This document shows, one piece after another, positions 1 to 11,555 of a DNA stretch of 64,000 nt (position 1 is its first letter; every line of letters starts with the position of its first letter). A program made the translations under genes and the position numbers. The notes below the pieces were generated by a model. It did not search any database. It worked only from the letters and a program-made list of their open reading frames with translations, and was not told where the DNA came from. This DNA comes from Ochotona curzoniae (lineage: Eukaryota > Chordata > Mammalia > Lagomorpha > Ochotonidae), in the NCBI RefSeq assembly GCF_017591425.1, contig NW_024467120.1:10974001-11038000 (forward strand). The letters are read 5' to 3'.

Positions 1-8
1 GTGTTTTT

Positions 9-341
9 TTTTTTTAAAGATTTATTTTTTATTATTTTTTTTAATTGGAAAGGCGGATATACAGAGAGGAGAGACAGAGAGGAAGATCTTCCGTCCGATG
101 ATTCACTCCCCAAGTGAGCACAACGGCCGATACTATGCTGGTCGGAAGCCAGGAGCCTCTTCTGGGTCTCCCACGCGGGTGCAGGGTCCCAAAGCTTTGG
201 GCCGTCCTCGACTGCTTTCCCAGGCCACAGGCAGGGAGCTGGAAGGGAAGCGGGGCTGCCGGGATTAGAACCGGCGCCCATATGGCATCCCGGGCGTGCA
301 AGGCGAGGACCTTTAACCACTTGCGCCACCGCGCCGGGCCC
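9..341 (-). mobile_element. CSINE, young subfamily
   Basis: tRNA-derived lagomorph C-type SINE read on the minus strand: T-run (tail) first, then the pyrimidine-rich 3' part, and at the right end the head complement CGCCGGGCCC. The internal promoter B-box complement GGATTAGAACC lies near 262-272. The flank after the head (aaatgtgttttt) resembles the window's first bases (gtgtttttt), so the TSD is probably cut by the window edge. GC-rich head and few differences from the copies near 38.7, 39.9, 45.2 and 62.8 kb mark it as young. Confidence 0.93.
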
Positions 342-510
342 CCAAATGTGTTTTTAAAGACACTATTGCTCAATTTATTTCCTTTAGAATCAGGCAATAA
401 AACTATAGTAGATTTAGTCTTGGTATAAGCAAATACTTTAACAAAAGTTAGAGTTTAATATACCTACTTTTCAACAATTCAATACATGTTCAAATACTTT
501 AGTGTTCTCT

Positions 511-841
511 CTTTTTTTTAAGATTTTTTTTTTTTAATGAAAAGTCAGATATACAGAAAGGAGGCGAGACAGAGAGAAAGATCCTCCATCCGATGATTCA
601 CTCCCCAAATGACCACAATGGCCGGTACTGTGCCAATCCAAAGCTGGGAGCCAGGAGCACTTCCGGGTCTCCCATGAGGATGCACAGTCCCAAGGCTTTG
701 GGCCATCCTCGACTGCTTTCCTAGGCCACAAGTAGAAACTGGATGAGAAGTGGGGCCACCAGGATTAGAACCCGTGATTATATGGGATCCTGGCACATTC
801 AAGGCAAGGGCTTTAGCCTCTAGACCACCGCCCCAGGGCCC
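511..841 (-). mobile_element. CSINE, intermediate subfamily
   Basis: Minus-strand CSINE with T-rich tail at 512-535 and head complement ending in GGGCCC near 836-841. It is flanked by an 11-bp perfect direct repeat, TAGTGTTCTCT, at 500-510 and 842-852. The right repeat is also the left flank of the next SINE, so the two copies are directly adjacent. Confidence 0.92.
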
Positions 842-852
842 TAGTGTTCTCT

Positions 853-1172
853 TTTAAGGTGTATTTGTTTTTTATTGGAAAGGCAGACATACAGAGAGAA
901 GGAAAGACAGAAAAAAAAGATCTTCCATCTTCTGGTTCACTCCCCATGTGGCCACAATGAACAGAACTGAGCTGATCTGAAGCCAGGAGCCAGAAGCTAG
1001 GCATTTCTTCCAGTTCTCCCATATGAATGCAAGGTCCCAAATCTTTGGGCCATCCTCTACTGCTTTCCCAGGCTGCAAGCAGACAGCTAGGGAAGTAGAG
1101 CAGCTGGGATATGAACCAGATCCCAGTGGTTGCAGGGAAGAACTTTAACCACTGGGCTACCACTCTGGAACC
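853..1172 (-). mobile_element. CSINE, older copy adjacent to the previous one
   Basis: Minus-strand CSINE beginning with a short A/T tail and ending at a degenerate head (accactctggaacc). It is flanked by TAGTGTTCTCT (842-852) and TAGTGTCTTCT (1173-1183), i.e. the same 11-mer as around the SINE at 511-841, with changes in the last copy. More substitutions than its neighbour suggest it inserted first. Confidence 0.88.
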
Positions 1173-1194
1173 TAGTGTCTTCTTAAAAAGAAAC

Positions 1195-1530
1195 ATTTTA
1201 AAATAATTATTAACTTTTATTTGGAAGGCAGATTTACAAAGAAAAGGACAAACGGAGAGATCTTCCATCTGTTGGTTTACTTTCCAAATGGCTGTAATGG
1301 GAGCTGGACTGATCTGAAATCAGGAACCAGGAGTTTCTTCTGGGTCTCCTACATAGGTGCAGTGGTCCCAGCACTTGGACCATCCTCTGTTGCCCCCCAC
1401 CCCAGGTACATTAGCCGGGAGCTGGGTCATAAATGGAGCAGCTGGGTTTCAAACAGGCATCTACATAGGATACCAGTGCCGCAGGTTGAAGTTTAACTTA
1501 CTATGCCATGGTGATGAGCTCCTAAAAATA
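1195..1530 (-). mobile_element. CSINE, old copy
   Basis: Diverged minus-strand C-type SINE. Recognisable blocks in order are the tail and purine-rich 3' part (1203-1262), the 'ttccaaatggctgtaatgg' segment, the 'aggtgcagtggtcccagcact' segment and a decayed head (about 1500-1525). No clean TSD was found. The third consecutive SINE in the same orientation. Confidence 0.82.
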
Positions 1531-1708
1531 ACCATTAAAATACAGAAACATATCTATATCTTCAAAGGATTACCTACTTTTCTTGTTGTCTCACACTGGT
1601 TGGCTTGGTATAGCAGTGCAATGGATCATCTCAAGTTCTTTGATGTGTTTCAATCCTACAATTTGGGCTGTGATTTTGAATTTTTCTAAATTTTGTATTA
1701 AAATATTA

Positions 1709-2016
1709 CTTTTTTTTTATTGGAAAGGTGGATATACAGAGAGGAGAGAGACAGAGAGGAAGATCTTCCATCCAATGATTCATTCCCCAAGTGAGCGCAA
1801 CGGCCTATGCTATGCCGGTCCAAAGCCAGGAGCCTCTTCCGGGTCTCCCACGCAGGTGCAGGGCCCCAAAGCTTTGGGCCGTCCTCGACTGCTTTCCCAG
1901 GCCACAGGCAGGGAGCTGGAAGGGAAGCGGGGCTGCCGGGATTAGAACCAGCGCCCATATGGGATCCCAGGTGCACAAGGCGAGGACCTTAACCACTACG
2001 CCATTGCGCCGGGCCC
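1709..2016 (-). mobile_element. CSINE, young, perfect 15-bp TSD
   Basis: Minus-strand CSINE with T9 tail and head complement ending at GGGCCC 2011-2016. A perfect 15-bp target duplication, TGTATTAAAATATTA, flanks it at 1694-1708 and 2017-2031, showing L1-type target-primed insertion with little later decay. Confidence 0.95.
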
Positions 2017-2031
2017 TGTATTAAAATATTA

Positions 2032-2879
2032 TTCTTGATTATTCATTTTGTTATTTCCCCTGAATCTTCCACAAAGGCAAGTCTCACTTGCATGCCTCCA
2101 GTTCTGGCTCTGTTGTTTTCTAAAGATGAGTTCTGTCTAAGCAGAAATTTGTTGAATTCATCTCCATAAAATCACATATATCTGTCCTGAATTATCTACC
2201 TGACAATTCTCCACCCTGCTTTTTTAGATTAATAAAAACCAGTATAAGGATATAATGGATGAATTTTTAAAATCCACTCCATTAGAGATCACAAAAAACC
2301 ATTTATGTTATCCAACACAATATTGTTACTTTGCTCTCTCCAGCACTGGGAGCATAAAGTGTGATGATTTAGAAACCTATTCTGAAAACTCAAAATCTAG
2401 ACTTCCAAAAGGAAAAAACTGAGTAGAATTCTTTGAGGTAAAACTATTGTTACTCTGCTGCCAGTACAGATCCAGAGGGCTGTTGCAGAGGACAAGGCAG
2501 GTTTTGAAGTTCTGTTTTCAGGGAGAGACAGGGATAGGAATGAGAGGCAAAGAACCCCAATAAATACTGCATTCTTAAGACTAGAATCCACTGGATGAAA
2601 AAGGATAGAGGAAAATTCTGTCCTAACATTTCAGTGTCCATGATGTCATCACTAGACTGAATTCGTTTCGTATTAAATGGGAAGATATTTTCTGTTCACA
2701 GCAATACACATTCCAGGAAGGCTGAGACCTGCTATCGCTGTCACATAGGAAGTGCTCAGTATACTTCAAGAAAATTAAAGAATGCCCTGGCAAGACTGAA
2801 ATATGAACTCTGGGGCTCAAAGAAGGTTTACCTTCTGTTTCCTGGGATTTCCAGTGACAGATTCAATAGTCCAGAGGTG
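2032..2879. other. Unassigned AT-rich interval
   Basis: About 850 bp with no recognised repeat, no long reading frame beyond background, and no RNA gene that I can see. AT-rich and non-repetitive in appearance. Confidence 0.5.
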
Positions 2880-3205
2880 AGTGTTACAGCAAAGTTGGTT
2901 AAGCTGCCTCTTGTAAGGCGAATACTTTGTAGTAGAGCGCTAATTCAAGTCCTGACTATTCCACTTCCAATCCAAATTCCTACTAATAAACCTAGGAAGG
3001 CAACAGACAATGGTTTAAGAGCCTGGGCTCCTGCCACTACATGAAAGAGCAGGTTGGGACTCCTGGGTCCTGGCTTTGGAGTTTCTAAGCCCTGAATGTT
3101 GTAACAATTTAGGGGAGTATCTAGCTGATGAAATATTCCTCTCTCTTCTCTGTCTCTCCTTCACACTCTCTGCCTTTCTAATACATTTTTTTAAATTCAT
3201 TTAAA
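2880..3205 (+). mobile_element. CSINE, old copy
   Basis: Diverged plus-strand CSINE. The head is decayed (gtggttaag-like block near 2893-2910), the B-box-like segment is near 2945-2958, followed by 'ccacttccaatccaaattcc', the 'cctgggctcctgccac' block and a CT-rich segment at 3139-3178 before a short tail. No TSD recognised. Confidence 0.8.
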
Positions 3206-3339
3206 AATTAGTAATTCAAACTTTCAATGTAGGAAATTAAAAAGAGAACAGCAAATCAAATACAAAATAGATATGTCAATTGAAGAAGCTCCCAACTGCC
3301 CAAACTAGAACACACTAGTAAACCAAAGTAGTACTGAAT

Positions 3340-3890
3340 TAGAACCCAAAATACAAATATTTGTGTGACCATACTGATATAAGTGACTAAATAATAAATG
3401 AGTGGGGAAAGAAGTAAACTTCCCTTAGATAATAATTCCACATAATATGTGAGGACAATCAATTATTAAGGAAGTAGAACATAAATTTCCAACCTTTATG
3501 TGTGAACTCCACACAACAACTTCTTTCTAAAGAGTATGATATGAAAAACTGGGCAGGAAAGGGGACATGAAGATTCATGTCTATAATAGAGAATTGTGAC
3601 AATCACTACTTAACATCAACATCAGCAGTGATAAAACATATGGTGTATAACCTTAATATGATGTGGTAGAAACAGTACTTTATCTCTGTAGACTTCATCC
3701 CACAAATCCACACACTATAATCATAAGAAAGACACAAGAGAAATTCCAACAGAGAGGTATCTTACAAAAACTTAGTCAGGATCTTTTAAAATCATCCAGG
3801 GTCATCAAAAACAAAAGTTTGAAGACCTGCACGAGAATAATGTGATCCTGAAACAGAGAAAGACATTAGATAAAATTGAGGAGGTTTGAG
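3340..3890 (+). mobile_element. Ancient L1 3' UTR fragment
   Basis: Sequence resembles the 3' UTR of old mammalian (L1M-type) LINE-1. Recognisable blocks are 'atcaacatcagcagtgataa' near 3615-3635, a 'ccagggtcatcaaaaacaaa' block near 3797-3815 and 'tgatcctgaaacagagaaag' near 3843-3862. Heavily diverged and without a poly(A) end that I can place. Subfamily not assignable by eye. Confidence 0.6.
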
Positions 3891-4116
3891 TAAGTACTCA
3901 GAGCGTCAAACAAACAAGCAAGCAAAAAGCTGAAGACTTAAACAGACTACTCGTATTTTAGTTCATACTAATATAAAGGATAACTTATATTCACCCAAAA
4001 CACCATGAAAGAGTGAAAAACCGCAAAATCGAATATTTCCAACAGAGTATTACGCAGGACTTCTATGGAGAAGATTTGGAAATTTCTACAAATCAGTAAT
4101 CATACTGGCAAACCAG

Positions 4117-4795
4117 GGTAGGGGGCGGGCCTGGTGGGGGTTATTGCGGGTCGCTCCAACTAGGCTGCAGCTCCCACTGGTTTAGGTGAGGGCCAAGTAT
4201 GTGCTGTGCAGAACCAGGCTGGACTGCAACACCCATTGGTTCCAGTGGAAGTCGTGAGGGAAAACAGAACCAACCCAGCAATTGCAACCACCAGCTGAAC
4301 TGGGCAATGGACTATGCCGGGCCCTGTACTTGCTAGCACATACAGGAATCTGGTCTGAGGACACCTCAGACAAAGTTTCTTTGGAGATCTCCCCAATCGA
4401 AATGCCGGACTCACAACCCAAACCAAGAAAAGAGAGAAGACAGACCAAGTCACCCAACCACCTCAGCTATATCTTGGCAGCGAAATACTGGGCAAACAGA
4501 GACTATGATGCATTAGGTCAATCAGTGGATTCTTCAAGGACCTCATGGTGCTTGGAATGGCAAGATTGGCAGCGATTCATAACTGTTGAAATATCAAAAC
4601 CACTTCAGCAAGACTCTCAGAGCATACCCTACATCTGGGACCTGGGGAGGGTGGGAAATTGGGAGGGCCTTCTCCCTTAATACCCACCTTTTAACATGAA
4701 GGAAACAATATGGAAAAATAATAGTCTCACCCACGTTCCTGTAGCCTTTTTACACTAATTAACTATTATACAATAAAAAAAAAAAGAATTAATGC
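4117..4795 (+). mobile_element. Unassigned poly(A)-ended retroposon, short copy
   Basis: GC-rich block starting near 'agggtagggggcgggcctgg' and containing 'gcagctcccactgg', which recurs in the long tandem-repeat element at 12.0-13.6 kb. It ends in a distinct 3' domain (about 4560-4780) with ACAATAAAA followed by an A-run at 4774-4785. The 3' domain aligns by eye with 13718-13795 of the long element (…ACTGTTGAAA… / …ACTATTGAAA…, then CATCTGGGACCTGGG / ATCAGGGACCCTGGG). It interrupts ancient L1 sequence. No clear TSD. An open frame at 4282-4680 (132 codons) has no recognised relative. Could be an SVA-like composite or an internally deleted L1 carrying a repetitive 5' UTR. Confidence 0.5.
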
Positions 4796-4804
4796 GAGAA
4801 CAAA

Positions 4805-5470
4805 AAAAAATGAGTAATCAACAGATGGTCTATAAGAAAAACAGACAAATATTTGAATAAGTTCTTCACAAGAAGAGATATCTAGATGGTTAATAAACAT
4901 ATAAATAGAACTCAGCCTATGTTGTGATCGGGGAAATGAAAGTTATAACCACAATGAGAAACTCGACACACCCTAGTATAACTGAAATTAACACAACTGA
5001 AGATACTAAGTGTGTAGATGTGGGAGAACAATGGAAACTCTTCTATGTTACTAATGTGAATACAATGTGATTCAGTCACAGCGTAAAACAGCATAGAATT
5101 TTCTAGGAAGATTAAAAGTATGCATATATTGTTACCCAGAAACTTCACTCTTAAATAAATCTCAACTCTAGAGAAATCATGCAAATGTTCTCCAAGAGAT
5201 CTTTGTAAGAATGTATGTCACATTATTATTTACATATAGCACCCTATTGAAATAACCCAACTATTTATCAATATAGTGGTAAATTTAATATGTATACATT
5301 ATACAAAATTACACATTGGAATATTAGAATATCATGCCACAGAATACAACACAAAATGTAAATCAACCAGGTCTAACAATATGTATCAGCATTTAAAACA
5401 ATGTTAGGTAAAAAGAACAAACCAGACACTGATATATATATAAATGTGATTTCATTCAAATAAAGTTCAT
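4805..5470 (+). mobile_element. Ancient L1 ORF2 3' portion
   Basis: Decayed LINE-1 ORF2 on the plus strand. The run at 4862-4965 matches the conserved 'ttcacaagaagagatatc…taataaacatat…accacaatgagaaac' segment, and 5220-5400 matches the region around 'ccaactatttatcaa' and 'ggaatatta'. All frames contain many stops. Probably part of the same L1 that starts upstream of the retroposon at 4117-4795. Confidence 0.72.
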
Positions 5471-5591
5471 TCAAAAAAAATTAATTTCATTCAAAAGAAC
5501 TACATTGTTTGGAAATGTGAGAAAATTTTTACAACATATTAATAGAAAAATCAATAGTTTTAAATGACTAAACTTGAAAAGAAAAAATATC

Positions 5592-8101
5592 AGGGAATCG
5601 AGATGGCAGAATAGGGTGAAGACGTGTTTCAACAGACAGAGAAGCACAGCCAGGGTGAGCAGAGAGGGCACATTCTGGGAAATTGGAGAGGACAGACCAA
5701 TGGCATAGAGGCACCTGGAGACTGATGGACACAGAAAAGCAACGAAAACAACAGTGTGGTATTGCAGTGACCAGACATCCAGCAGCATTCAGCCAGTGGC
5801 AATCTGAACTGCATCCATGGTCAGAACTCCACCACCAACAAGGCAGGAAGAGGAGTTCACTGGGAACTAAGCAGGTGTACCCACAGAAAGAACTGCCTGT
5901 CCTGCTGGTTTGTTTGATTTGACCAGGAGCAGACACAGAACAGCAGATCAAACAGGCAGTGTGAGAGCACGGTGAATTTCACAGCTCAAACTCCCAGTAG
6001 AGTTGAATTGGGCGTCATCTTCTGTAGGGAGGCAAAGACATGGGACAGGACTACACATACACTAAGCTGGGAGCAAACTCATTTCAGGCTCAGTGAATTC
6101 CAAAAATGTGGCATCCTACAGATTTCACACAAAATAGCTCCAGGCAGCCCCCAGACCTATTGGCCACCAGATCAAGAATTCCATCACTGGCACATCAGGT
6201 TCCATTTTGTACAGTGTGGCAAAGGCTTTGAGATTGCAGGGACAAGAGTGGGCTACACATGTGCTGAGCTGAAAGTAAATTCATTGAACCCAGTGTATTA
6301 CATTGTTCCCACATCAAAAATAATACTGATTTTGGTATTCTGCGGGTAAAAATAGGTCCGACTAGTCCTCAGATCTAATGGCCAGCAGGTTCCAGCAAAT
6401 TCAGCACTACCAGCACACCAGTTATTTAGGATACCTGGTGTCTCCCTAATCCTGGGAACTGCTTCAACCGGAAGTGAAAGACAGGTTGTACAGACAATGG
6501 TGCAGCCACAGATGGAATCACAAGGTGGAGAGTGGTAAGCCAGAAACTGGGGCTACGGAGACCATGGTGGAAACCTAACACAAGGCTGCAGACCTGAAAC
6601 TCACTGGAGGGAGTGGCACAAGTGACTGCAAACAAAGAACCATGTACCAACCACAATAACTAAAATTGAACTGTAGACCTGTGGGTGACAGAGCTTAGAA
6701 ATCTGCCCTAAGGAGAAGAATCTGCTAACCAGAAGCACAATGACCAAAAGCAAAAGAAGAGACAAAGGCACATTAATGTTACTGAAGACTCCCTTGGAAA
6801 GGAGGAGTACATGGAGGAAATGGGGAATACAGAATTTAAAACACTTATTATAAAGCTTACCAACAATGAGAAGCACATACAAGAATGCAAGGACTATGTC
6901 ACACAGAAAATAGTACACTGAAACAAAATCAAGCTGAATTATTGGAAATGAAGGACACAACAGGAAATTAAAAATTCAGTGGAAAGTCTCCAAAATAGAA
7001 TGAGTAAAGCAGAAGAAAGAATCTGATAATTGGAAGATATTTCTTGTCACAATGGGGAATCAATCAAAAAGCTGCAAGCAGATCTAGGTCAAGCTAAAAA
7101 AAAAAAAGTATTCAAGAATTAAAAGACACTATTAAAAGGCCAAATATAAGAGTTATGGGAGTCCCAGAAGGTGCAGAAAGAGAAGCTGGGTTTACAACTA
7201 TATTTAATGAAATAGTAAAGGGGAATTTCCCTCCTATGGAGAAAGAATTGGGAAACAACATCCATGAGCAGCACAGAACTCTCAATAGGCTTGACCAAAA
7301 GAGATCTTCACCAAGACACATGATCATCAAGCTCTCTTCAATTGAACATACGGAAATGATCCTTAAGTGTGCATGTGAAAAAAATCAATTGACATATAAA
7401 GGAATGCCAACTAAACTCACAGGAGACCTCTCACAGGAAACTCTACAGGCAAGAAGAGAATGGAGTGACATATGCCAGATTCCAAAAGCAAAAAATTGTA
7501 GGCCCAGGATAATGTACCTAGCAAAGCTTTCCTTTGTCTTTCAAAGTGAAATAAAATTCTTCCACAGTAAAAATAAGTTAAAAGAATTTGCCTCTTCCAA
7601 ACCTGCCCTACAAAGGATACTCAAAGATGTTCTCTGTCCTGTTGTTGATTTTGCTTTGTGGCTTTTCATTTAAGGGGATGTATAGTAACTGTGTAATGGA
7701 GACTGTCATATCCAGTGGCATGTTGTTTAACTTCATGGCATTGTAACTTTCTGTTTTTCTTCCTATTGTTGATTTTGTTGTTGCTTTTCATTTCGGGGTT
7801 TCATAGTGACTGTGTAGGTGAGACTGACATGTCCAGACACGAGGATATGGTGCAGTTTGTATCTCTACTTCCAGACCGAGAATGGACTCCCAATTAAACT
7901 GTTGGATATGTATTGTCAATTGGATGCTGGACTCTCTTCCACTCTCCGTGCCTGTAAGGAACTATGACTGTAAGGAACTATGCTGTTGTAGTGACAAGAG
8001 AGAACTCAGTGTGCACGGGGGATTTGGGGAGGCAGTAAGTGAAAACCCAGGGCCAATGGAATTGTATCATAAAATGGTAATAATTTTAAAAATGAAAAAA
8101 A
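5592..8101 (+). mobile_element. HAL1-like half-L1 element (5' UTR, ORF1, no ORF2)
   Basis: Begins with an L1-type 5' start (gagatggcagaatagggtg near 5600-5618) followed by about 1.1 kb of 5' UTR-like sequence, an ORF1 region (about 6690-7650), and then a 3' UTR and A-rich end with no reverse transcriptase region between. That is the layout of half-L1 (HAL1) elements, which encode only the L1 RNA-binding protein. Flanking direct repeats of 16 bp, GAAAAGAAAAAATATC at 5576-5591 and GAAAAGAAAAAATACC at 8102-8117, match at 15 of 16 positions. The 3' UTR contains a 16-bp tandem duplication near 7952-7983. Its target is L1-like, A-rich sequence. Confidence 0.75.
6690..7650 (+). pseudogene. Decayed L1/HAL1 ORF1 (ORF1p-like RNA-binding protein)
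   Basis: A basic N-terminus (MTKSKRRDKG near 6740) is followed by a heptad-rich, stop-interrupted coiled-coil region (about 6780-7110). From 7155 a 172-codon open stretch carries the RRM-type domain (GVPEG…, near 7155-7400) and then the C-terminal domain with LTGDLSQETLQARREW near 7417-7465 and a terminal 'KPALQ' motif near 7600, matching the L1 ORF1p order coiled coil - RRM - CTD. Stops and frameshifts upstream of 7130 make it non-functional as read. ORF1p normally trimerises and coats L1 RNA. Confidence 0.75.
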
Positions 8102-8124
8102 GAAAAGAAAAAATACCTTAATCA

Positions 8125-9545
8125 TTTAAGGCATTAAAATTATGTGTACAAAAGAAGAGTAAACGAAATCTAAGTTGGGAGAAAGAAAGCAAGAGTGTAG
8201 ACATCATGAAGTAGAAAACAAAAATAGAAAAATTAGTATAGCCAAAATCAGTTCTTTTAAAAACTCAATGAAATTACCAAATATTTAGGCATAGATTTTT
8301 TTTAAAATTTTGTCACAAAAAATAAAAACAAAGGGGCAACATCAATGCACCAAATAGTAAGAAAATTATAAAGGAGTATTTTAAATGATATGTAAACAAA
8401 TTAGGTAATTTGGGTAAACTAGATTAATTAATTCCCAGAAAAATATGAATTTCTAAAGCTGAGTCATGAAGAAATTGAAAACCGGAATAAACCTATGCTA
8501 GGTAAAGAACTTGAAATAGTAATTAAAATATGTTTATAAGAAAAAGATAGGGCCTGGCGGCTAAAGTCCTCGCCTTGAACGTGCTGGGATCCCATATGGG
8601 TGCCGGTTCTAATCCCGCCAGCTCCACTTCCCATCCAGCTCCCTGCTTGTGGGAAAGCTCCCTGCTTTCCTGGGAAAGCAGTCAAGGATGCCCCAATGCT
8701 TTGGGTTCCTGCACCCATGTGGGATACCTGGAAGAAGTTCCTGGCTCCTGGCTCAGGATTGGCACAGCACCGGCTGTTACTCTCACTTGGGGAGTGAATC
8801 ATTGGATGGAAGATCTTCCTCTCTATCTCTCTTCCTCTCTATATCTGACTTTGTAATAAAAAATAAATAAATCTTTAAAAAAAGAAAGAAAAATACAGAT
8901 CCAGATGGCTTACTGCTGAGTTCTAGCAAAGATTTCTAGATGAATAATATAGATTACATACAAATTTTCAAATTTATTCAAGAAATGCCAGCTTGCTTCA
9001 GCATCTGCAAATCAACAAATGTAATGTGCCATGTTAATAAAATAAGGGAAAACTAAAAGGCAGTCTCAAAAGACAGAATATCTGATACCGTTTCATGGTT
9101 TAAAAGCACTTTACACATCACTTCTCATCCCTTCAGTAAGATTAATATAAAAGCACTTTACAAACCAAGAACAGAAAGGAATTTCTTTAATCTGATTAAA
9201 GGAATTTCTAAAAAAAATCCATAGGTCATATTTCATCAAATGGCGAAAGAAACCAAGGAAAAAAGACAATGTCTACTTACATCCTTACATCCTTCCATTT
9301 TACTAGAGGTTTTATTCAGGAAAATTAGACCAAATAACTAAATTAAAGCACCCAAGGAAGAAAAGCACAGTAGGACCATTTAAAGCACGACCCTGTATAT
9401 AGATAATCCTGAGACATTCCCTAAAAGATTTCCAGAGGTAATAGACACATTCAACAAAGTTACATGTATAAGATTTACAGAAGTCAATTGCATTTTTATA
9501 TGCTAGTAAGGAATAATTCAAAAAAAGAGACTAAGAAAAAAATCC
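8125..9545 (+). mobile_element. Ancient L1 ORF2 (first half of a split element)
   Basis: Plus-strand LINE-1 ORF2 remnants. The block near 8180-8290 resembles the segment before the RT domain, 8995-9110 matches 'atctgcaaatcaacaaatgtaa', and 9440-9545 matches the RT-downstream segment ('gtcaattgcatttttatatgc'). A SINE interrupts it at 8550-8883. The match stops abruptly after AAATCC at 9545 and resumes at 15653, so the 6.1 kb between is a later insertion into this L1. Confidence 0.75.
8550..8883 (+). mobile_element. CSINE, intermediate subfamily, shortened head
   Basis: Plus-strand CSINE beginning GGGCCTGGCGG with a shortened head that lacks the usual 'gcctag' block. B box GGTTCTAATCC sits near 8605-8615 and AATAAA-type tail motifs near 8857-8872. 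It duplicates 'agctccctgctt' around 8638-8670. An approximate A-rich TSD (aagaaaaagata before, aagaaaaataca after) brackets it. Inserted into L1 ORF2. Confidence 0.92.
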
Positions 9546-9719
9546 TTGCTCAGCTGTAGACAACTGCCTAGGCTGCATTGAACCTAGGCAAGTGTTACAC
9601 TGCTGGGAAAAAAACAGTCATTAGCTGGCAGGCATTCTGCATCAGGCTAATGCCAAATCTGTGTCAACTATACCAGTATGCCAGCATATTTGTTTATTCT
9701 TTATTCTATTTTTTTTCTT

Positions 9720-10752
9720 TCTAATTGGCTCACCAGGACCCAGGCTGCTTGTGATCCAGGGTCTGGAGAAGTCACGCCAGGTGAGGGACCAGTAGAGTGG
9801 GTGTGGGGACTCACCAACATGTTTGGGTGGTGAGCAGGCCAGTGGGGGGTGAGGAAGAGGTAGGGCCCCAAATTGGCATGTCGGCATGGTGTCGTGGTGG
9901 ACTGGGCCTAGGGACTCGTGAATGTGTTTGGGTCTCGGGCAGGTAGGCAAGGTCGTAGGCTGGCACGCATGCCAGGGGACTAGGTCTGGGAATCCATGCA
10001 TGTGCTGAGGTCCTGGGTGGGCAGGCTCCAGCACAGCACACCACCAGAGGATCAGGCTGGGGAACCCATGTACTTGGAGGCACTAGGAGTATGGATTATT
10101 CAGGGAAGGGGATATGAGAAATGAGGGAGGGATGACCACTGAGCGAATACAGTGCAGGTAAGGAAAGACTTCTAGGGAACATCCTCCGACACGGTCACTG
10201 GACTTGTGCGTAAGCAAGAGAGCTAAAACTGAATAGTTTCAAAGAGAGAAATTGGAGGAACTTCTGGGTCATATCAATGCACCTGCCATGAGGGAGACCT
10301 GAGCTGGGCTAGTTAGCATCGACCACCACCAATCACCTCCCACTGGCACACACAAAAGCTAGGACTGAGGGATCTACCTGGCAGGATTCAACCACAGTAC
10401 CCACCAGTGAGTGTCAGAACAGGGGATGAGTCACATTAGGTTGGGCCATGACACTAGCCAGCATGTAAGAGAAACAGGTCTGGTGGCAGATTCTGTGGAG
10501 TATATATTGGTTCACCCCTATTGAGACTGCAATAACTACTGGTTTGTTTGAGGGCTGGAGGTGGTGACAGGCCAAACTAAGCATGACATGAAACTCACCG
10601 ACACTCATGAGTACTGCAGGGTTGGGACCATCCTGGCCTGGTCCAGGCTTCAATATCTATAGGCACATGCAAGATTGGGTGTGGTGCAGGCTTGGCTACA
10701 ATATCCACCCACATACACAATGGCCAACCCTGGGGAATGGGCTAGACCAATT
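9720..10752 (+). mobile_element. GC-rich degenerate-repeat retroposon, 5' part
   Basis: GC- and G-rich body left of the young L1 insertion. It repeats short diverged units such as 'cacccaccagtgagtgtcag' (near 10399), 'gactgggcc' and 'gggctgg', and lacks a reading frame that I recognise. The left limit is uncertain (9546-9720). Continuous with 12003-14029 once the L1 and one copy of its TSD are removed. Confidence 0.5.
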
Positions 10753-10766
10753 AAGAGCCCAGTACC
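10753..10766 (+). repeat. 5' target-site duplication of young L1
   Basis: AAGAGCCCAGTACC, perfectly repeated at 12003-12016. Confidence 0.93.
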
Positions 10767-11555
10767 ATTAAATGGGACCTCATCAAACTAAGAAGTTTCT
10801 GCACAGCAAGGGAAACAATCAACAAAGTGAAAAAGCAACCCACAGAGTGGGAGAAGATCTTTGCACACTATATAGGCGATAGGGGGCTAATTTCCAGGAT
10901 ATACAAAGAACTTCAAAACAACCAAAAAACCAAAACAAACAAGCCACTCAAGAAATGGGCATGGGAAATGGGCAAACATTTCACAAAGGAACAAGTCCAA
11001 ACAGCAAACAAACATATGAAAAAATGTTCCAGCTCCCTGGCAATAAGGGAAATCCAAATTAAAACATCGATGAGGTACCACCTAACACCAGTTAGATTGG
11101 CCCACATAAACAAGAATACCAATGACGCTTGCTGGCGAGGATGCGGGGAAAAGGGAACCCTACTCCACTGCTGGTGGAGCTGCAAATTGGTACAGCCTTT
11201 ATGGAAATCAGTCTGGAGAACACTCAAACAACTGAAAATCAGCATACCATATGACCCAGCAATTGCACTCCTAGGAATATATCCAAAACACCTGTTTTAC
11301 AACAAACCAACATGCATCCCTATGTTCATAGCAGCACAATCAGTAATTGCAAAAACATGGAAGCAACCGAAATGCCCATCAGCAGAAGACTGGATAAGAA
11401 AGCTTTGGTTCATCTACTCCATGGAATACTACTCAGCTATTAAAAAAAATAAAATGCAGTTCTTTGTGGCTAAATGGGCCCAACTGGAAACTATAATGCT
11501 AAGGGAAATGAGCGAATCCCAAAAGATTAGATACCACATGTTTGCCTTGATTTAA
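10767..11555 (+). pseudogene. L1 ORF2 C-terminal fragment, frame intact
   Basis: Open for 262 codons to the TAA at 11553-11555, without frameshift. Residues include [17 protein letters not shown] near the start, a cysteine/histidine motif CX3CX7HX4C at about 11130-11186 (C-W-R-G-C … H-C-W-W-S-C), then [13 protein letters not shown] and the terminal [11 protein letters not shown] block. This is the C-terminal region downstream of the reverse transcriptase domain. The endonuclease and RT domains are absent through 5' truncation, so it is not autonomous. Confidence 0.93.

Noticed and set aside
10913..11245. Antisense 110-codon frame over the young L1
   Set aside because: Shadow of the L1 ORF2 frame on the other strand.
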